From: Metopolophium dirhodum
Taxonomy: Eukaryota > Arthropoda > Insecta > Hemiptera > Aphididae
NCBI RefSeq assembly: GCF_019925205.1
Contig: NC_083560.1
Span: forward strand, 53,304,270-53,368,269
Direction: 5' to 3'
Length of the DNA stretch: 64,000 nt
Shown here in pieces: positions 13,227 to 26,813 of this stretch; the first letter of the stretch is position 1, and each line of letters starts with the position of its first letter. The notes beneath the pieces were generated by a model that was not told where the DNA came from, searched no databases, and worked only from the letters and a program-made list of their open reading frames with translations. A program made the position numbers and the translations under genes.

Positions 13227-13595
13227 GAAATTGCTCTGTTAGTTATTATGTTAGTTTGTACATAATGTCATAATGTATAATTGTTTGAGTTTCATTTTAT
13301 GTACCTAAATCAAACATTTAAAAAAAAATCCTCATAACAGTTTACAGTAAAAAATGGTGGTTACTGGTTCTCATTTGAAAACAAAATATTCGAATTTATT
13401 TAAATATTCATTTATTTTATATTTTAATACAACTTTTTATTGTTTAAATAATATTTAAGTATTACAGAGTTGAAAAATATCAAATTTGTATTTATTTTAA
13501 TTGTTCTGTATAAAGTTAAGTAGGTAGTATACTAGTTTAGGTAGGTAATAGATATTTCAAAGTTTTAAATTCTAAAGATACTTAAATATGATACT

Positions 13596-13752
13596 CATAA
13601 GCGCAAATTGGGGGGGGGGGGGGGGCTAAGCCCAAACTTAGCTGTAGCCCCCCAAAAATCTAGGACATACAATTTTAAAATGCTATATTACAATGGTCTG
13701 CTTGCCTTTAATATATTCAACCCCCAAGTCAAAAGTTGAAATTGCACCTATG
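13596..13752. mobile_element. Short hAT-like MITE, 157 bp, with a 16-base G run
   Basis: The left end CATAAGCGCAAATT and the reverse complement of the right end, CATAGGTGCAATTT, agree at 11 of 14 positions. The flanks ATGATACT (13588-13595) and ATGACACT (13753-13760) match at 7 of 8 positions. The interior carries G x16 at 13610-13625, followed by CTAAGCCC and a CCCCCC tract near 13649, so the G-rich and C-rich parts can pair. The ends resemble those of the element at 44768. Confidence 0.75.
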
Positions 13753-13760
13753 ATGACACT

Positions 13761-14590
13761 ACAATTTTAAAAAGTAATTATTAATTAAAAATATTGACTT
13801 TTTACATACTTGAACGATGAAATGAGTAAAATTAAAGAATATTTGAAATATGTACTTTTGGAATGTATGTATTTAAATAAAATTTTAAAAGTTTTTTTTA
13901 CTCAACTGTTATGAAGTACGTATAATTGATATTATTCTGATATTCTATTACATTCTTCTTGCTATAAATAGATTATGATAGATTAGAGGGCATTATAGAA
14001 TAATATAGAATATAATATTATAAATCTAAAACAGCTACTTGAGAAGTATTTTCTTGTCTATTTAGAATAGGTAGTCATTAAATTGTATATATATATAGGC
14101 AATAGGTTAGAAACTTAAAAACTACCACTTTACCATCAACTCTAGTTCAACGTGGTAGTGTGATTGATGATCGTCATTGATGGCATTAAATTAGCTACTG
14201 CGGATTACTATTCAGTATTCAGTCATTTGGTGTACTCGAAGGGTGTTCCTATGGTGGGCAACACCATATGCAACCATATACAAGGTGATCCATTAGTGTC
14301 TACACTTGTTATTTAAAAGTTTTAATTTTTTTTTAAATAAAATGTTTACATATTTTAATGTCAATGCGTCAAATATCATTTTTAATTTCATATTCCGTAG
14401 AAGTATATTGTGTGTGGTATTTGGAAGCCATGCATTTTTTTTTTAAACGAGTAGTTAAACTAGAGCTCAACTAATTAACAAGCTTAACAGAGCTTACTTT
14501 TTAGCGCTTTAATATGGACTTAAAAACACCAAAATATGCAAACTAAAAATTGGGAAATTTGCAAAATAAAAATTGTTTCAAAAAAAAACA
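13761..14590. other. A+T-rich non-coding stretch
   Basis: Nothing identifiable apart from simple A+T runs. Confidence 0.5.
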
Positions 14591-14595
14591 TGTAC

Positions 14596-14850
14596 GTTTT
14601 TACCTATTTTAGATTTTGAGCGGAGCAATAATGAGTACACATATGATTTTACAATTATGTGTGTTTTATATTTGTGTCTGTACACACAAGTAGTAAAAAA
14701 TACTTCAATTTGCAACTTTAGGTGTGATTTCTGGTAACAAATTGGATCTAGTTTGATGATCTTTTGATAGGTAAAAATAATTTAAGATTCAATGTCATTT
14801 TTATAAGCATTTAAAGTTTAGATTTTGACAAAATCGTTAATATCCTGAAA
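14596..14850 (-). repeat. Family R fragment
   Basis: GATTTTGAGCGGAGCAATAATG followed by ATTTTACAATTATGTGTG is the reverse-complement relative of the segment at about 21680-21750, where ATTGTAAAATCAATACGCTC precedes AGCACAGAATC. The AAAGTTTAGATTTTGACAAAATC words near 14812-14836 are also family-like. Confidence 0.5.
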
Positions 14851-17735
14851 ATTTGTAATTCATTTTGTAGTTAAAAATAAGTTCTATAAAAATATTACTG
14901 TATTATGTTAGTGGATATTGTTTTATACGAATCATATTTCGTTCTACTTTTCTAGCTCTAAATAGTAAATAATATATATTAATTAGTATTATGCTAATAT
15001 TCTGAAATTAAAAAAAAAAATAGTAAAATAAGTGTTTTTATCTGACATAATTATTGCATTGCATGCCACCTAGAAATATAAAACAAACATTTGAATTTTA
15101 CCTAACGGTTACCGTACCTACTTATGATTAACATAACATTGTATTGTTGTATTGTAATATTCAACAGCATGATACATATATGGATTGGTATTGGTTTATA
15201 TCAAAACTAAATTCAAAATGAAAATATAGTTTATACATTTATAATATATTATAAATAGGTACAATAGGTACATATGTGTCAATTGTTTGAAAATTGGAAA
15301 TTCAGTTATTATTCAATTTATATTATATTATATAATATATAGTATATACTATATACTATACCTATTTTCATTTTTGTAGTTCGTTGGATTCGTCTTTTAC
15401 CTAACTTGTTTATTAAATATGTTAATATTATGTTTTTTTTTTTTTAAATGTGAAAAAATATTTGTTCCTTTTAAAGTTTAGATTAAAGTTTTTATTTGGG
15501 CCTATAAACATCAAGTGTTTATAAAATGCTGAACAGAAAAATGAAAAATAAAGAATATTTATTATTTTGACAATAATAAAGCATTTTGCATAAAAAATGC
15601 AGCTTGCGTTCTATGAGCCAAATATTTATTTATATACAATACCTATCAATTATATTATATAAATTATTATAAATTTATAATTATTTATTATATTAAGTTA
15701 ATACAAGCTCAAAAAAATCTTTCTATATATATATATAAACATGATATGTGTCGGTAATAGTCATCTAATTTTTGAATCAGTTATGAATTAAGACATCCTG
15801 TCAAGGCGACCCACTGAGGTGTAGGTGCTTAGGTATCGAATAAAATAGTTTCGAATGCAGGAAATGTATATTATATACTGTTTGACATTTATAAGTAATA
15901 AGTATTATAGACGTTAGACAAGGTTAAATACTTAAATCAAAAATTTATATTTATTTCAATAAGTACCAGTTAGGCACATAAATGCTATAATTGAAAACTG
16001 GCTTTCAGAATTTATCGGATTCGGAAACTATTGGCGTTAAAATATTTACTCTTCTATTATTATCTGGTTCAATATTATGTTATTCGTGTTTTGTACATTA
16101 ATAGGTGGGTATTTAAAGTTAATAATTTATTTTTCTCTCTGTTCAATACAATGTGAGCCCTCCGTCTATATTCTCTGGGGAATGAGCGATGACTGTAACC
16201 AATAATACCGTGAAGGGAAGCTTCGACAAACTTTTTTTTCTAGATTCACATTAACCATTTGCTTGGAAAAACGTTTCTGACATTTATCGGACCCCATAAT
16301 AAATTTAATGAATGAGTTTGACCGGCCTTGGGTTAAATAATTGCAAACGATTTTACATTCCAAGTTCTGACAAAATATTTTTTATTGATTTTTAATAAAG
16401 TGTAAATGAGTTCTTTTTTCTTAAACGTTTTTATCGGGTATTATTGAATTATACCGCTATGGCCTATGTCTAGAACTGATACTTGATATTTATTCCATAA
16501 TCCATCAGCTAGCTCTGCGGTTTACGCTTTCTATATAATTTATGGGAGCTATTACAGGAATAAATTCCCAACAGATAAAGTCGGTTGTTATTAAAACTTT
16601 TTTTTGTAAGTACTTATATCTGTGCAACATTTAAAAGAGCAGACTGCAAACAGAGCTAAATAATATAAACTTTATATTTGAAAATGATGTATAAAATAAA
16701 AACTGTCTGCGAACATTCCAGTATTTCTGGCAACGTTTTTTAATAGAAAAGTTTTCTTTAAACGATTTGTTGGTTTTTAAATTTAGTTGTTAAACTTCCC
16801 CAAGATTCTGGTAATTATATCTAGAAAGCAGTATTAATTATTATGCTTAACTTTATAAAAACTTAAAATTTGCACATAATATATTATTAGGTAGTTTATA
16901 ATAGGTATATCTAGTATATAATTTATGATTAATCAAATGATAGAAATATGAAACTATAATATGAATATAATATGATATGACTATAATATAATATGAAACT
17001 ATCATAATATTGTAAACGATGGACGGAAATTAAAATTTCTTTCTTTTGAGTCAACTTTTTGTTGACAAGAATGTCTCAATGCATCTTGATTTAGAAGATG
17101 TGTTTTTTTTATTATAATTATTCAATAATCCATATTTAACTATTATTATATTACAAAACACGTAAATACAATAGTGTCAATCAATTATAATCTCAAGTAG
17201 TCCTTATTTCTACATTCTAAATATATACTTATTTAACTATTTATCTGTAGCTTTTCTCGGAATCTTAAATATAGTTTCAATAGATACTTGTCCAACATGT
17301 TTATGGCAATAGAGTACAACAACAGTGGTTTATTGGTTGTACGACATTAACTCATAGTTATAGTATAACTGAAATTGTGTGGTCCCTATTAAATTCACCT
17401 ATCATTTTGTAAACATGACAAAAATCTATGAGCTATAATGAACTATAAACAATGTAGGAGAAGGTGAAGGTGACAGAATTACATATATATTGAGTACCTA
17501 TACGTATATATTAGGTATGTTTTATAAAAAACGGATTTACTAAAGTACCTAATTAAATCAAACTAAAATTACTAAAATAATATCTTAAATTACCAAGTCT
17601 CATATTAACTAATCGTATTGGTAAGCCTACGCAGTTGCAATATAACCTCAATTCATAATAATGTTATTAATTACTGTAGTTAACATGTTAAGGTATAACC
17701 TTTACCGGATATAAATGTGTAATTTGTTTTTTAAA
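14851..17735. other. A+T-rich non-coding stretch
   Basis: Includes a (TA)n tract at about 15725-15738, an A+T palindromic tract at 15320-15362 and degenerate ATATGAAACTATAATATGA-like repetition at 16945-17010. No coding relic was recognised. Confidence 0.5.
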
Positions 17736-17739
17736 TATC

Positions 17740-18640
17740 AACCGAACATCGATCGTACGTGTTGTACCCACCGGACGATGATCAGAAGAACATTTATTAC
17801 CGGTCCCCTTCAGTGCCGTTACTGCAGCCTATACATAGATTACATAGGTTTCTATGCAGTGTATATATTATTGATATTAAGTTGTCATTATAAGATATTG
17901 TCGTCGATGAAGCGTTTTCCTCGGGGACCGTGACCGCCGCGGTATACTTAATACCCTCGGACCTACCTATACCTACATATAAAAATACTGTTTGCCCCAT
18001 TCCCCGGTATCGGCCGACGAGATAATAACGCGCGTGCGAACGGTCTGCGCGTCTCTGTGTGTGTATGTGTTTTTGATGGTGTGGGGGGGGGGAGGTTAAA
18101 TAAAAATAAATTCGAAGCTTTTGCACGCGTACACACAAATCTTGTTTAAAAATTCAATTAAACGCCCGACGGTTATACATACGCCGCGGACGGGCGGGGG
18201 TGGAAAAAAAATGCTGGCGATGCGTGTGTGTGCGTGCGCGCGCACGTATATAATTTCCCCCTGGGCATAGCGTGTCGAAGGTTACGGGCACACTTAGCGC
18301 GGGAAACTCGTCCGCTGGGAGTATCGGCGGCGGCGTTGGCGCGCACTGCAGGGTCCGCTGGCCGTATAACTAATATCATAGGTCCGCCGACTTCTCGTGT
18401 GTGCACCGTGTATACGGTTTATACTGCGCCCGCGTACTTACATGTAATATACAGGGCGATTCGTATGCGACCCTCCTCACATCGCCGTTTTCCGTAATGT
18501 TTCACTGCAGCGGGGGCGACGAGTTTTTTCGAATTCTGGATTTCAAAAATTTGGTATAGATAAAGATTTGGTGTTATAGAGTATATTATAACAATATCGT
18601 GTACTGCAATATCGAGCGCCTGCAGCATGCTTCATTTATC
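17740..18640. other. CpG-rich island pair
   Basis: Two dense CpG stretches, about 17740-18060 and 18170-18535, stand out sharply from the flanks. They contain many CGCG, GCGC and CGGCGG words, a TGTGTG/GCGCGC tract (about 18223-18245) and a G run at 18082-18090. Several short frames on both strands cross it, none with a recognisable protein. Candidates are a promoter or enhancer region, a non-coding first exon, or a conserved element. The word ACAGGGCGATTC near 18452 resembles the end of the repeat at 50200, so part may be transposon-derived. Confidence 0.55.
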
Positions 18641-19350
18641 CGAATATTTGTCACATAATTTATATAAGGATAGTGCCCTGCGAGGTCGATACAAACTTCT
18701 CTTTAACGAACCGACGGGCGTCTTTTCAATACTGTAAATAATTATCATGCAGTTGAATTTCTCTTAGCATTTTTACGACGATATTGTACCTAAATCAAAA
18801 TGTCAACGAGTAGTTTTTGAGTTATTAAGATGCATGTACAGAGGGACAAGGGATAATATTCATTGAAAATGGTTTTAAAGAATAGATGTAATGTTTAATT
18901 CGCTATTTATTAAGTTCAGAAAATGTTTACAGAGTATAACTTAACACTTGTATATTATAATAGGTATATACAGTATCAATGAATAATATTAAATATGAAT
19001 AACTATAATTTTCAAATCATCATAACCCCCATATTATCTTACATAATATTATTATCATAGAGTAGGTACACAAAGTAAAATAACTCATAAGTCTTATAAA
19101 CTACTCATTCAAATTTATTTCGGTTTGAACACATCAAAATTAAAAACAAATCGTCTACATCACGGCTTGAAGGAAAAATAATGATTTATAGGTATATTAT
19201 GAAAAACAGAAGTTGGCATTTCTACAGGACACTATATTATACTTAAATGGTGAAAAAATGTACCTACTTTTGACATTGAGGTAATGAATTTGAACTAAAA
19301 AATTCCAAAAATCACAATTCAAATAAATTTATAGTTAAAAGAGAACATGG
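18641..19350. other. A+T-rich non-coding stretch
   Basis: Nothing identifiable. Confidence 0.5.
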
Positions 19351-19454
19351 AGAGGTGAGCATGTTTCATGAATCACTCTGTATACGTGTATTATACGTTG
19401 TAAGCTGTAGGCCCGTCCCTCACCGTATCCTCTTCACCCCAATCGCTCTGTACA

Positions 19455-19468
19455 CACACACACACACA
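19455..19468. repeat. (AC)n microsatellite
   Basis: A short uninterrupted AC run inside a CpG-rich patch (about 19390-19700). Confidence 0.9.
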
Positions 19469-19537
19469 CTATCCGTCCGTTCTGCTTTTGTCGGAATTCC
19501 AACAGTTGTTAGCATCGTTTTCGACTGTGGAAACCAT

Positions 19538-19552
19538 ACACACACACACACC

Positions 19553-19624
<72 letters not shown>
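19538..19624. repeat. (CA)n microsatellite, about 87 bp
   Basis: Almost pure CA repeats with two small interruptions (CCC near 19551 and AAA near 19576). Apparent His/Thr and Cys/Val frames across it are artefacts of the repeat. Confidence 0.95.
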
Positions 19625-19627
<3 letters not shown>

Positions 19628-20029
19628 GTACATAAATATACAACCCATGGGACGTATAATCAGTGGCCACGCCGCGAGGGCGGAGGGTCGAAATTGTATA
19701 TTATATCGAACCGCGTATTGATCATGTCGTGTACCTATCATATGGCCGGTGAAAGGCAATGCAATTTTAAAACAGATACATGTATACATAATACATACAT
19801 AATACATACATATTACATACATATATATATATACTATAGTACTATACAACATATTCTGTATAATATATATTGCAATATATTATGCATAGTAGTATGGAGG
19901 ACGATCTGCGTGCAAATATGTTTTCGCCGTGAAACCGGGTCCTAAACGATTTAGGGGTGCACTGGGGGTGGTGAAATATATATTCAAAATTAGTAGATTA
20001 GTAGATCAATATAATGGATGGTGTTAAGT

Positions 20030-21760
20030 TTGAATTCAATGATACAATATAATTGTATACGAAAAAAGATTCTGAACAGAGACGGTTCGTCAGTCGGCCT
20101 ATATTTTAATAATATTTTTAAACTGCCACACAATAACTAAGATCGTTATCTTTGTATAAATATCTAAGTTCGTCCAAATTTGATCATAGAATAGGAATAA
20201 AAAAAACTATGTTTATCTTATGAGATACCTTGTTTCAAATTTTCAATCTCTAGCTATAAAAACTGACTATTTTATAAATTTGTAACCATACAAAATATTT
20301 TTAAAATTTTCGAGATTTTTATGAATTTTGTCAAATTTCAAACTTACAAAATACTTATGAAAAGACTGTGGCTTTGTATCTTCAATATTTTTTTAACAGT
20401 TATTATAACAACTTATGTTGTATTAAATTTTCAAGTATTTTAAACCAACGAAAAAAATTTGTTTTTGGAATGAAAAGAAAAAAAGCTAAAAAAAATTGTT
20501 AAGCTTATAAATGGCTCAAAAGGAAACAGAATATTTTGAAAATCGTACCATGTATAGATAACTGTAAAATAAATATTTGGTAAAAATTTCAAGCATCTAT
20601 TGTTATTTATTTTTGAGAAAGTCGTTGGATGAGAATTCGTTAATTTACGTCTAGAAATCCAATGACAGCAAAATGTAAACTTTAAAAGCACATAAAAAGT
20701 TAGTTTGACTTTCGATAATTTTTTTTTTGGTTAAGGTAGGAAAACTTATGAGAAAACTTTTAATAATTTTTCAAATCTAGATATGGATAGAAACATTTTT
20801 ATGAATTTCTAACTCTAAGAATTTGCACATTATTGTGATTTTGACGAATTTAGTCAAAATTCTAACTACCTACATAAAAAATTATTGTGGATTTACACTC
20901 AATTTTTTTTTTTAATTTTTATTAACAAAAACTTATAAGAGATCTTGTATTAAACTTGCAAGCATTTGCATTCGCCCAAAAAACCACACAGCCCCCCTCC
21001 AAAAAGTATACAAATTTTGTAGTTTCATTTTCGTGTATATTCTTAAAAAACGACAAATTATTTATTTTATTATGCATTTATGTGCTTAGAGAAGTCACTG
21101 AATGGATGTGTTAAATTTGAATTTAATGGTATACAATTATTTTACCTAGTTGTGCGAAAATCCTAACTATAATAGTGTATTAGTTATATTACTACGCTCA
21201 AACAAAAATTATTGTGGATTTACGCTCAACTTTATTTTTGACTTCCACTTACAACAACTTATGAGGAACCTTGAATTAGACTTTCAAGTTTTTTGACCGA
21301 GTGAAATTTTTTTTACTGACATTACCTAATAAAAAAAAAATTATAAAATCGAAAATTTCATATGCCTGTAAACTGTTCAACATAAGTCAAAATATTTTGA
21401 ATTATGTATGGAAATTGCTTAAAACGTTCAGTGAAAATATCTTGTATCTACGGTATTTTTTTTTAGAGTTACACCAAAAACCAAAATTGATTTTGTCGAA
21501 AACCAAATTTGCGTAAAAATTCCCGATTATCCTTAATTTTTATTTTCTTGGTGCTTTTGAAAACTACTGGGAATTTTCCAATTTGACCTCTTAAAAGTAC
21601 TAAATAGATTCACTTTTCCATCGGAAAAGATGCTGACGTTAAAAATCTAAGCATTATTTTATTTCTACAAACAAAAATGTTCACGGACAGGAAAAAAACT
21701 ACACACCCATATTATTGTAAAATCAATACGCTCATCGCTCAGCACAGAATCTAAAATAAT
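20030..21760 (+). repeat. Composite block of family R modules
   Basis: Three related modules appear in tandem. Each has a TTTGAATT(C/T)AATG start word (about 20029 and 21117) or a TTTTGTCAAA/TTAGTCAAAATTCTAAC word (20330 and 20850), and an AACAACTTATG or AAAACTTATAAGAG word (20408, 20929 and 21250) followed by TTTCAAG/TTGCAAGC. The last module ends with AGAGTTACACCAAAAACCAAA (21465), TTGCGTAAAAATTCCCG and CGCTCAGCACAGAATCTAAA. The start and end words have mirror-like GATTCTG(A/T)(A/G)C cores, so the family may have loosely inverted termini. No protein relic was recognised. Confidence 0.6.
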
Positions 21761-23329
21761 AATTTATAAATGTTCTAAAATATTTTTGAGTGCAGAGCAC
21801 AAAGGTATTACAATATCTGTCACCTGTGTTATAAGACACTGTTTATCTCTTTTACACTGGTGTTGATAGCTGCCGGATACTAAACATTTATATTATAATA
21901 TAAACACGCACTTACCTAGGTATATAACAACTATTATGAAATCTGAGTTTATATGACAATGAAAATCTGTAAAACCGAAATCCATCATGTACCTACATTA
22001 TTATTATCACGAGTATTGTACGCATTTTACATTTTATTAAGATAAATCTATAATTGGTATAGTATACCAAATTAAAAATGGCGTAATAATATATTATACA
22101 CATGATAGAAAAATAGAAAGAGATCGTGAAATGGTTAAAAAATGTTTAAAAAATGTTGTTAGAACAGGTAGGTAGGTAGTTTACTGAAATATACGTTGTA
22201 TTTATTCATTATTAGAGTGTTAAAGCAGTAGCATTGTATCGACCTAAATTCTCGAATTTTAACGTCATACACGATAATCAAAATTATTATTTATTGATAA
22301 TCAGAAATCGGACTAAAATCTTGTTCTTATAAAAGCTAAGAATAAACCCCGTTTTTATTATCAAACGGCAAACCTTGGGTACATATTTTGCATAAATATT
22401 TATGCACACTTTAAAATATTGCTGTTTGAAAACGGTTTTTGAGTATCATACTATCATATTCAATAAACCTATATAAAGTTGCCCTTTTCGACACTCGCCC
22501 TCGCTTGTTATTATATAGCAAATACGTGACTTTGAGCTGTATTTTGTATTTCATACGTCAGAAACAACATAAAAGCAATATAGCTTCTGTTCGATATTGA
22601 TTCAAAATAAATATGAAACAATTTTAAAAAAGAAAACTGTTTAAGAGTTGACTTGTTTTTATAACACGTGTTTCTACATAAATATAGGTGTAGGTATAGG
22701 TATAATAATTGTAATTGCTTACACGGAAAGTATTGAATTGAATTTAAATGATTGGTTAAATCTTTCATATAATTATAGCTATAACATTTGAATTTAATTG
22801 TTAGCTGCGTGCTCGTCTTGTTTTAAAAGAATTAATTTTGTTGTAAGACAAATTTTAAGTGAACAATTATTATTTGAAAGTTGCAGTGAGCTGTGAGTTA
22901 ATTTAATGCACGTTAAATTAAAACAACAATTATTTATAGTTACGTGAAATAAACTTGACTATTATCAAGTTGATTTATATGCATAATCACAAAGACCGTA
23001 ATTGCAAGTAATTATTATTAATATAGTATATTATACCTATGTATATATTCGTCGAGAAATTATTTTACAATTAGTAATACGTACGATTTATATTACCCAC
23101 CGAAATATTATTAGGTAATTAAATATCACGAGAGGAAAAAAATGTGTCATACTTCTGAATACGTCAGTGGTTATAATATTATTATAATGTAAATGAAACA
23201 CTGAAGTATATTATACACGTTAATAATAACGGAAAATTGTGTTTGCTAATAAGAAAAAAACCAAAAATATTATGATGTACATTTTTTCATAATAAACATT
23301 AAATTCAAAAAAGTTAATCAACAACTTTC
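21761..23329. other. A+T-rich non-coding stretch
   Basis: Nothing identifiable beyond simple A+T sequence. Confidence 0.5.
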
Positions 23330-23990
23330 CGCGTGGAGGGCAACCCATAACTCTCGTTTAATAGAGTTTTTCTTTATTTCTCTCTCTCTCTCTCCCTCTT
23401 TCGTCCGCCCCCTTCTCTTTTCTCGTCCAAACGAACCTTAACGTTTATTTAAGACATTCAAATATCACGTTTATGTGTTCGGATATTGGGTACGGCGTTG
23501 ACCCTGTCAAACGGCGAGGGAAACTGACGTTTAAGAATGCGCGCGGGCAGGGAACACGCAAGATAGGCGTAAAAAGACGAAAGGAAAAAAAAATGAAAAA
23601 TTGGGCAATCTATTTGACATCTAAGTGATTCCTCACAAAATGTATTTTAACAGTGGCTTTTTTTTTCCCGATGTTTATTTTGTTTTTTTTTCAGTTTTGT
23701 TTTCGGTCGCTCACTTTTTTTCCCTCCAGGGCGAAAACATTAAAAAAGTGATGTATCGGTCCGCGTCATTTTGCGTGCAAAGACAAATTTCTCCACTCCG
23801 AATGCTAAACTCGGCTTGTTCCCTTTCCGCCTCGTACGTGACAACGTTTTATTTTTTCGCAATTTATTCTCCGGTTTTTGCGGGCCACCGATGTTATGAG
23901 TTCACACACCGCCATGCATTTTTCTCCGTAATCTGTTCAAATTTCTATCTGACAACATACCGAAAACGCGTCGTAAATAAAATATATACC
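23330..23990. other. Pyrimidine- and CpG-rich island with a 122-codon frame
   Basis: Starts with a (CT)n tract at 23378-23394, then a G+C-rich segment (23400-23560) and a T-rich, CpG-containing segment to about 23990. The plus-strand frame 23625-23993 encodes a Phe-rich peptide with no domain I recognise and no codon bias that I can argue for. I do not call it a gene. The composition fits the other islands, which are candidate regulatory or non-coding exon sequence. Confidence 0.45.
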
Positions 23991-25538
23991 TGAGACCATG
24001 AGATACTAAATAAGTCATAATATGTATATATATATAACTACTTCAAGTATGTTATAGAGGTCCATGTGTTACATCATAATACGGTCTCAAAAAAACTACC
24101 ATACATTTTTTAAATTAAAATATTTTTGTTTTTTCGGGGTATCCGCAGCTATTATATGTATCGGCTAGAGTTCGAACAGAGCGTTTCTAAAATACCTATG
24201 TAAAAATTCAAACGGCTGAGAATCGGCTGTCACCAAAATGGAATACATAATATATTATCAAAATCGAATTTCAAACAAGTAGGTATACTTAATAAAAAGT
24301 TATAATTATTTAAAGTAATGATTAACGGAGGGGGGCTGCTTCCCAGCAAAATGTCGGTTCTGCACTGTTACACCGTCGTGCGTTTAAAATTCAATTTTTG
24401 TATGTATAGCTATTGTACCTACCTAAAAATTCATATGCAGTTTCTCCAAATCGAGTTACTTTTGAAACCATTTTCTGTATAAGTTAATTGTTTGCACTTA
24501 TTACTTAAAGGCTTAATAAAAATATGTATAAATATTGGTTAAAACAAAATATACTTCTAGGAAAGTATTCTGCATTGACATATAAAATTAAAATATCAGA
24601 AAATTAAAATAACAACTATAAAAATATAATTATTTTCTCAAAGATGTAATTTTGTAATGACTTCAAACAATATAAAAAAAAATAAATATTTCCAAAAAAG
24701 TTAATAGATATATTTCAAGAACATGAGTGAGTACTTATTTACTATTTTAAAAGAATCACCATGTACACAACGTGGTATGATCAATCTGTGATTATGGTAT
24801 TACATATTAATGTTAATGGGGTCATTACAAAGGATTAGAATTGATTTTAAGCACATTTTATTATAGTTAGGTACTATAGGTACCCATCAATTATCGATTT
24901 AACTTTAATAGTACCTACAGATGATAATTTATTCCAAATCTTATAAAACAAATAAACAAATTATGTAGGTACTTACTATGTAAAAGGAAAACTTCCGTGA
25001 TAAATTTATAAATTTAAATCTTATCATCATACATTCATACCTATACCGCTATAATATCTATGTATTATTATTATTATTCGTTTTTAACAGTGTTACATAT
25101 TTATAGGTTAATATATAATCTCTCCTTCTCAAAATAAATTTTTTATATGGTTTTTTGGGTTGAAAAAATTTAGAAATTTAATTAAAAATTGTATACACGC
25201 AATCACCTATCAGCGTATATGCAAAATTACTTCATTACATTTTAATTAACTTTAAAAGTAGTTTTTATAAATTTTAATATAATATCACGTAATTAGGGTT
25301 TTCAGTGTTAATAGATGATAGTTATCAATAATTATTTTTATGTAGGATTACCGATTAATAGTTATAATACAACATTGTACCTAACAATATTGTTATTATT
25401 GTACTTTTATTAAATATTTTTATATTATGAACAAATTAATAAACAACATTAATTAGTCGTCATAATGACATAATATTTTTCGAAGTTTTTTAATTTATAC
25501 CTACACTTTAAAAATAATATCTTTAATTTTATTATTCT
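23991..25538. other. A+T-rich non-coding stretch
   Basis: Holds a (TA)n tract near 24025-24037 and a short G-rich patch near 24330-24340. Nothing else was recognised. Confidence 0.5.
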
Positions 25539-25678
25539 ACAGGGTGTTACCACTGGGTATCTTCCCTAATCTAACCACTCATACCATATTTTACCTTTCA
25601 TATATCAAACCTACTTATTATACAAAAAGCATGTATAGATTGTAGATTTCTTCAAATAAATAAAAAAAAAAAAAAAAA
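25539..25678 (+). mobile_element. Candidate retroposon 3' end with poly(A) tail
   Basis: The segment runs from ACAGGGTGTTACC to an AATAAA signal (25655-25660), followed a few bases later by a 17-base A run (25662-25678). This layout is that of a 5'-truncated, polyadenylated retroposon such as a LINE 3' untranslated end. No protein relic is certain within it and no target duplication was established. Confidence 0.45.
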
Positions 25679-26800
25679 TTTTATTGAATTACTTATTCAT
25701 CGGTGTTTATTAAAAAGTAAAAACTGCTTATATTTATAATATTTACCTACTAATTATTTGTAATTAGAAAATAAATTGTCCCTATGTTATTGTTATACAT
25801 TAATATTATTGAACAATGAGCAAATAATATTTGGTGATGTTGAGTTAACTATTTTACCTTGTAAAAACAAAAATATACTGAAGTGATATATATGAACTTT
25901 TATTAGTTTCCAACACTTTCAATGTTTACAAATTAATAAAATTTCATGAAATTATTATATTGCAAATATTTGTACTTTAACATTGAACAAAATATTAATA
26001 ATACAATTGTTTGTACTCCTAAAAAAGTTTAAAAAAACATAAGTGAATATTAATCCTTTAAAGTATTTTAGGTTGCGTTCTGTGCGGCGTAATTTAGTTT
26101 TATTAAAAGAAATGTTATTATATAGGTACGTTAAGGGTGTCGATGCCGGTTTTTCCAATTTTCTGAAATTCTATACAATTTGAAAATAATATTTTATATT
26201 TTAGTTACTACCCTAGTTATAACACTTTTCCATTGTTCTTCGTGTGTTTCAATAAATCAAAATTAAAAAAAAAAAATGTTGAATAGAAAAATACGGGGAT
26301 TTAGAATAATTAATTTTAATTTCAGAAGGCATTAATTTAGTGTTTATTTTAAGGATTTATATTAATAAAAATACAGGGTATTAAAAGAATTTTAAAAAAT
26401 CCGTTAGTGAGTAATTTTTGATCAACGCCAAATAATTTTGATGAAAGAAATTGATAATTTGAATAATCCAATATATTGTACAATGCCCGGACAAATGAGA
26501 AAATGCACCTACAAAGTATACTCTGTCCAGAGTCCTGTGGGAAATGTGAATTGTATCACATAATTAATGGAAAAATAACGGACTTATACGTATACTTCTC
26601 ACGATGGATATCATTATAAGTATTATGTTGGAGAAATTTTCCAATTATAAGGATATAAGAATATAAGGTAAGTTTGTTGTACAGTGTACATATTACATGT
26701 AAGTGTTTGTGTAAGAGTAAAACACACACGAATAGTTGCAAAAGTTCTGGGTGAATTGAAAAAAACTTATTATATGCCATAATAGTGGTTCATGAAAAAC
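25679..26800. other. A+T-rich non-coding stretch
   Basis: Nothing identifiable. Short minus-strand frames here are A+T-rich noise. Confidence 0.5.
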
Positions 26801-26813
26801 AAATGAAAAAAAA

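Noticed and set aside
18445..18465. ACAGGGCGATTC as a transposon terminus
   Set aside because: Similar to the end of the repeat at 50200, but no matching opposite end or target duplication nearby.
19355..19852. Several frames of 67-127 codons rich in His/Thr or Cys/Val
   Set aside because: Direct translation of the (CA)n microsatellite in different frames.
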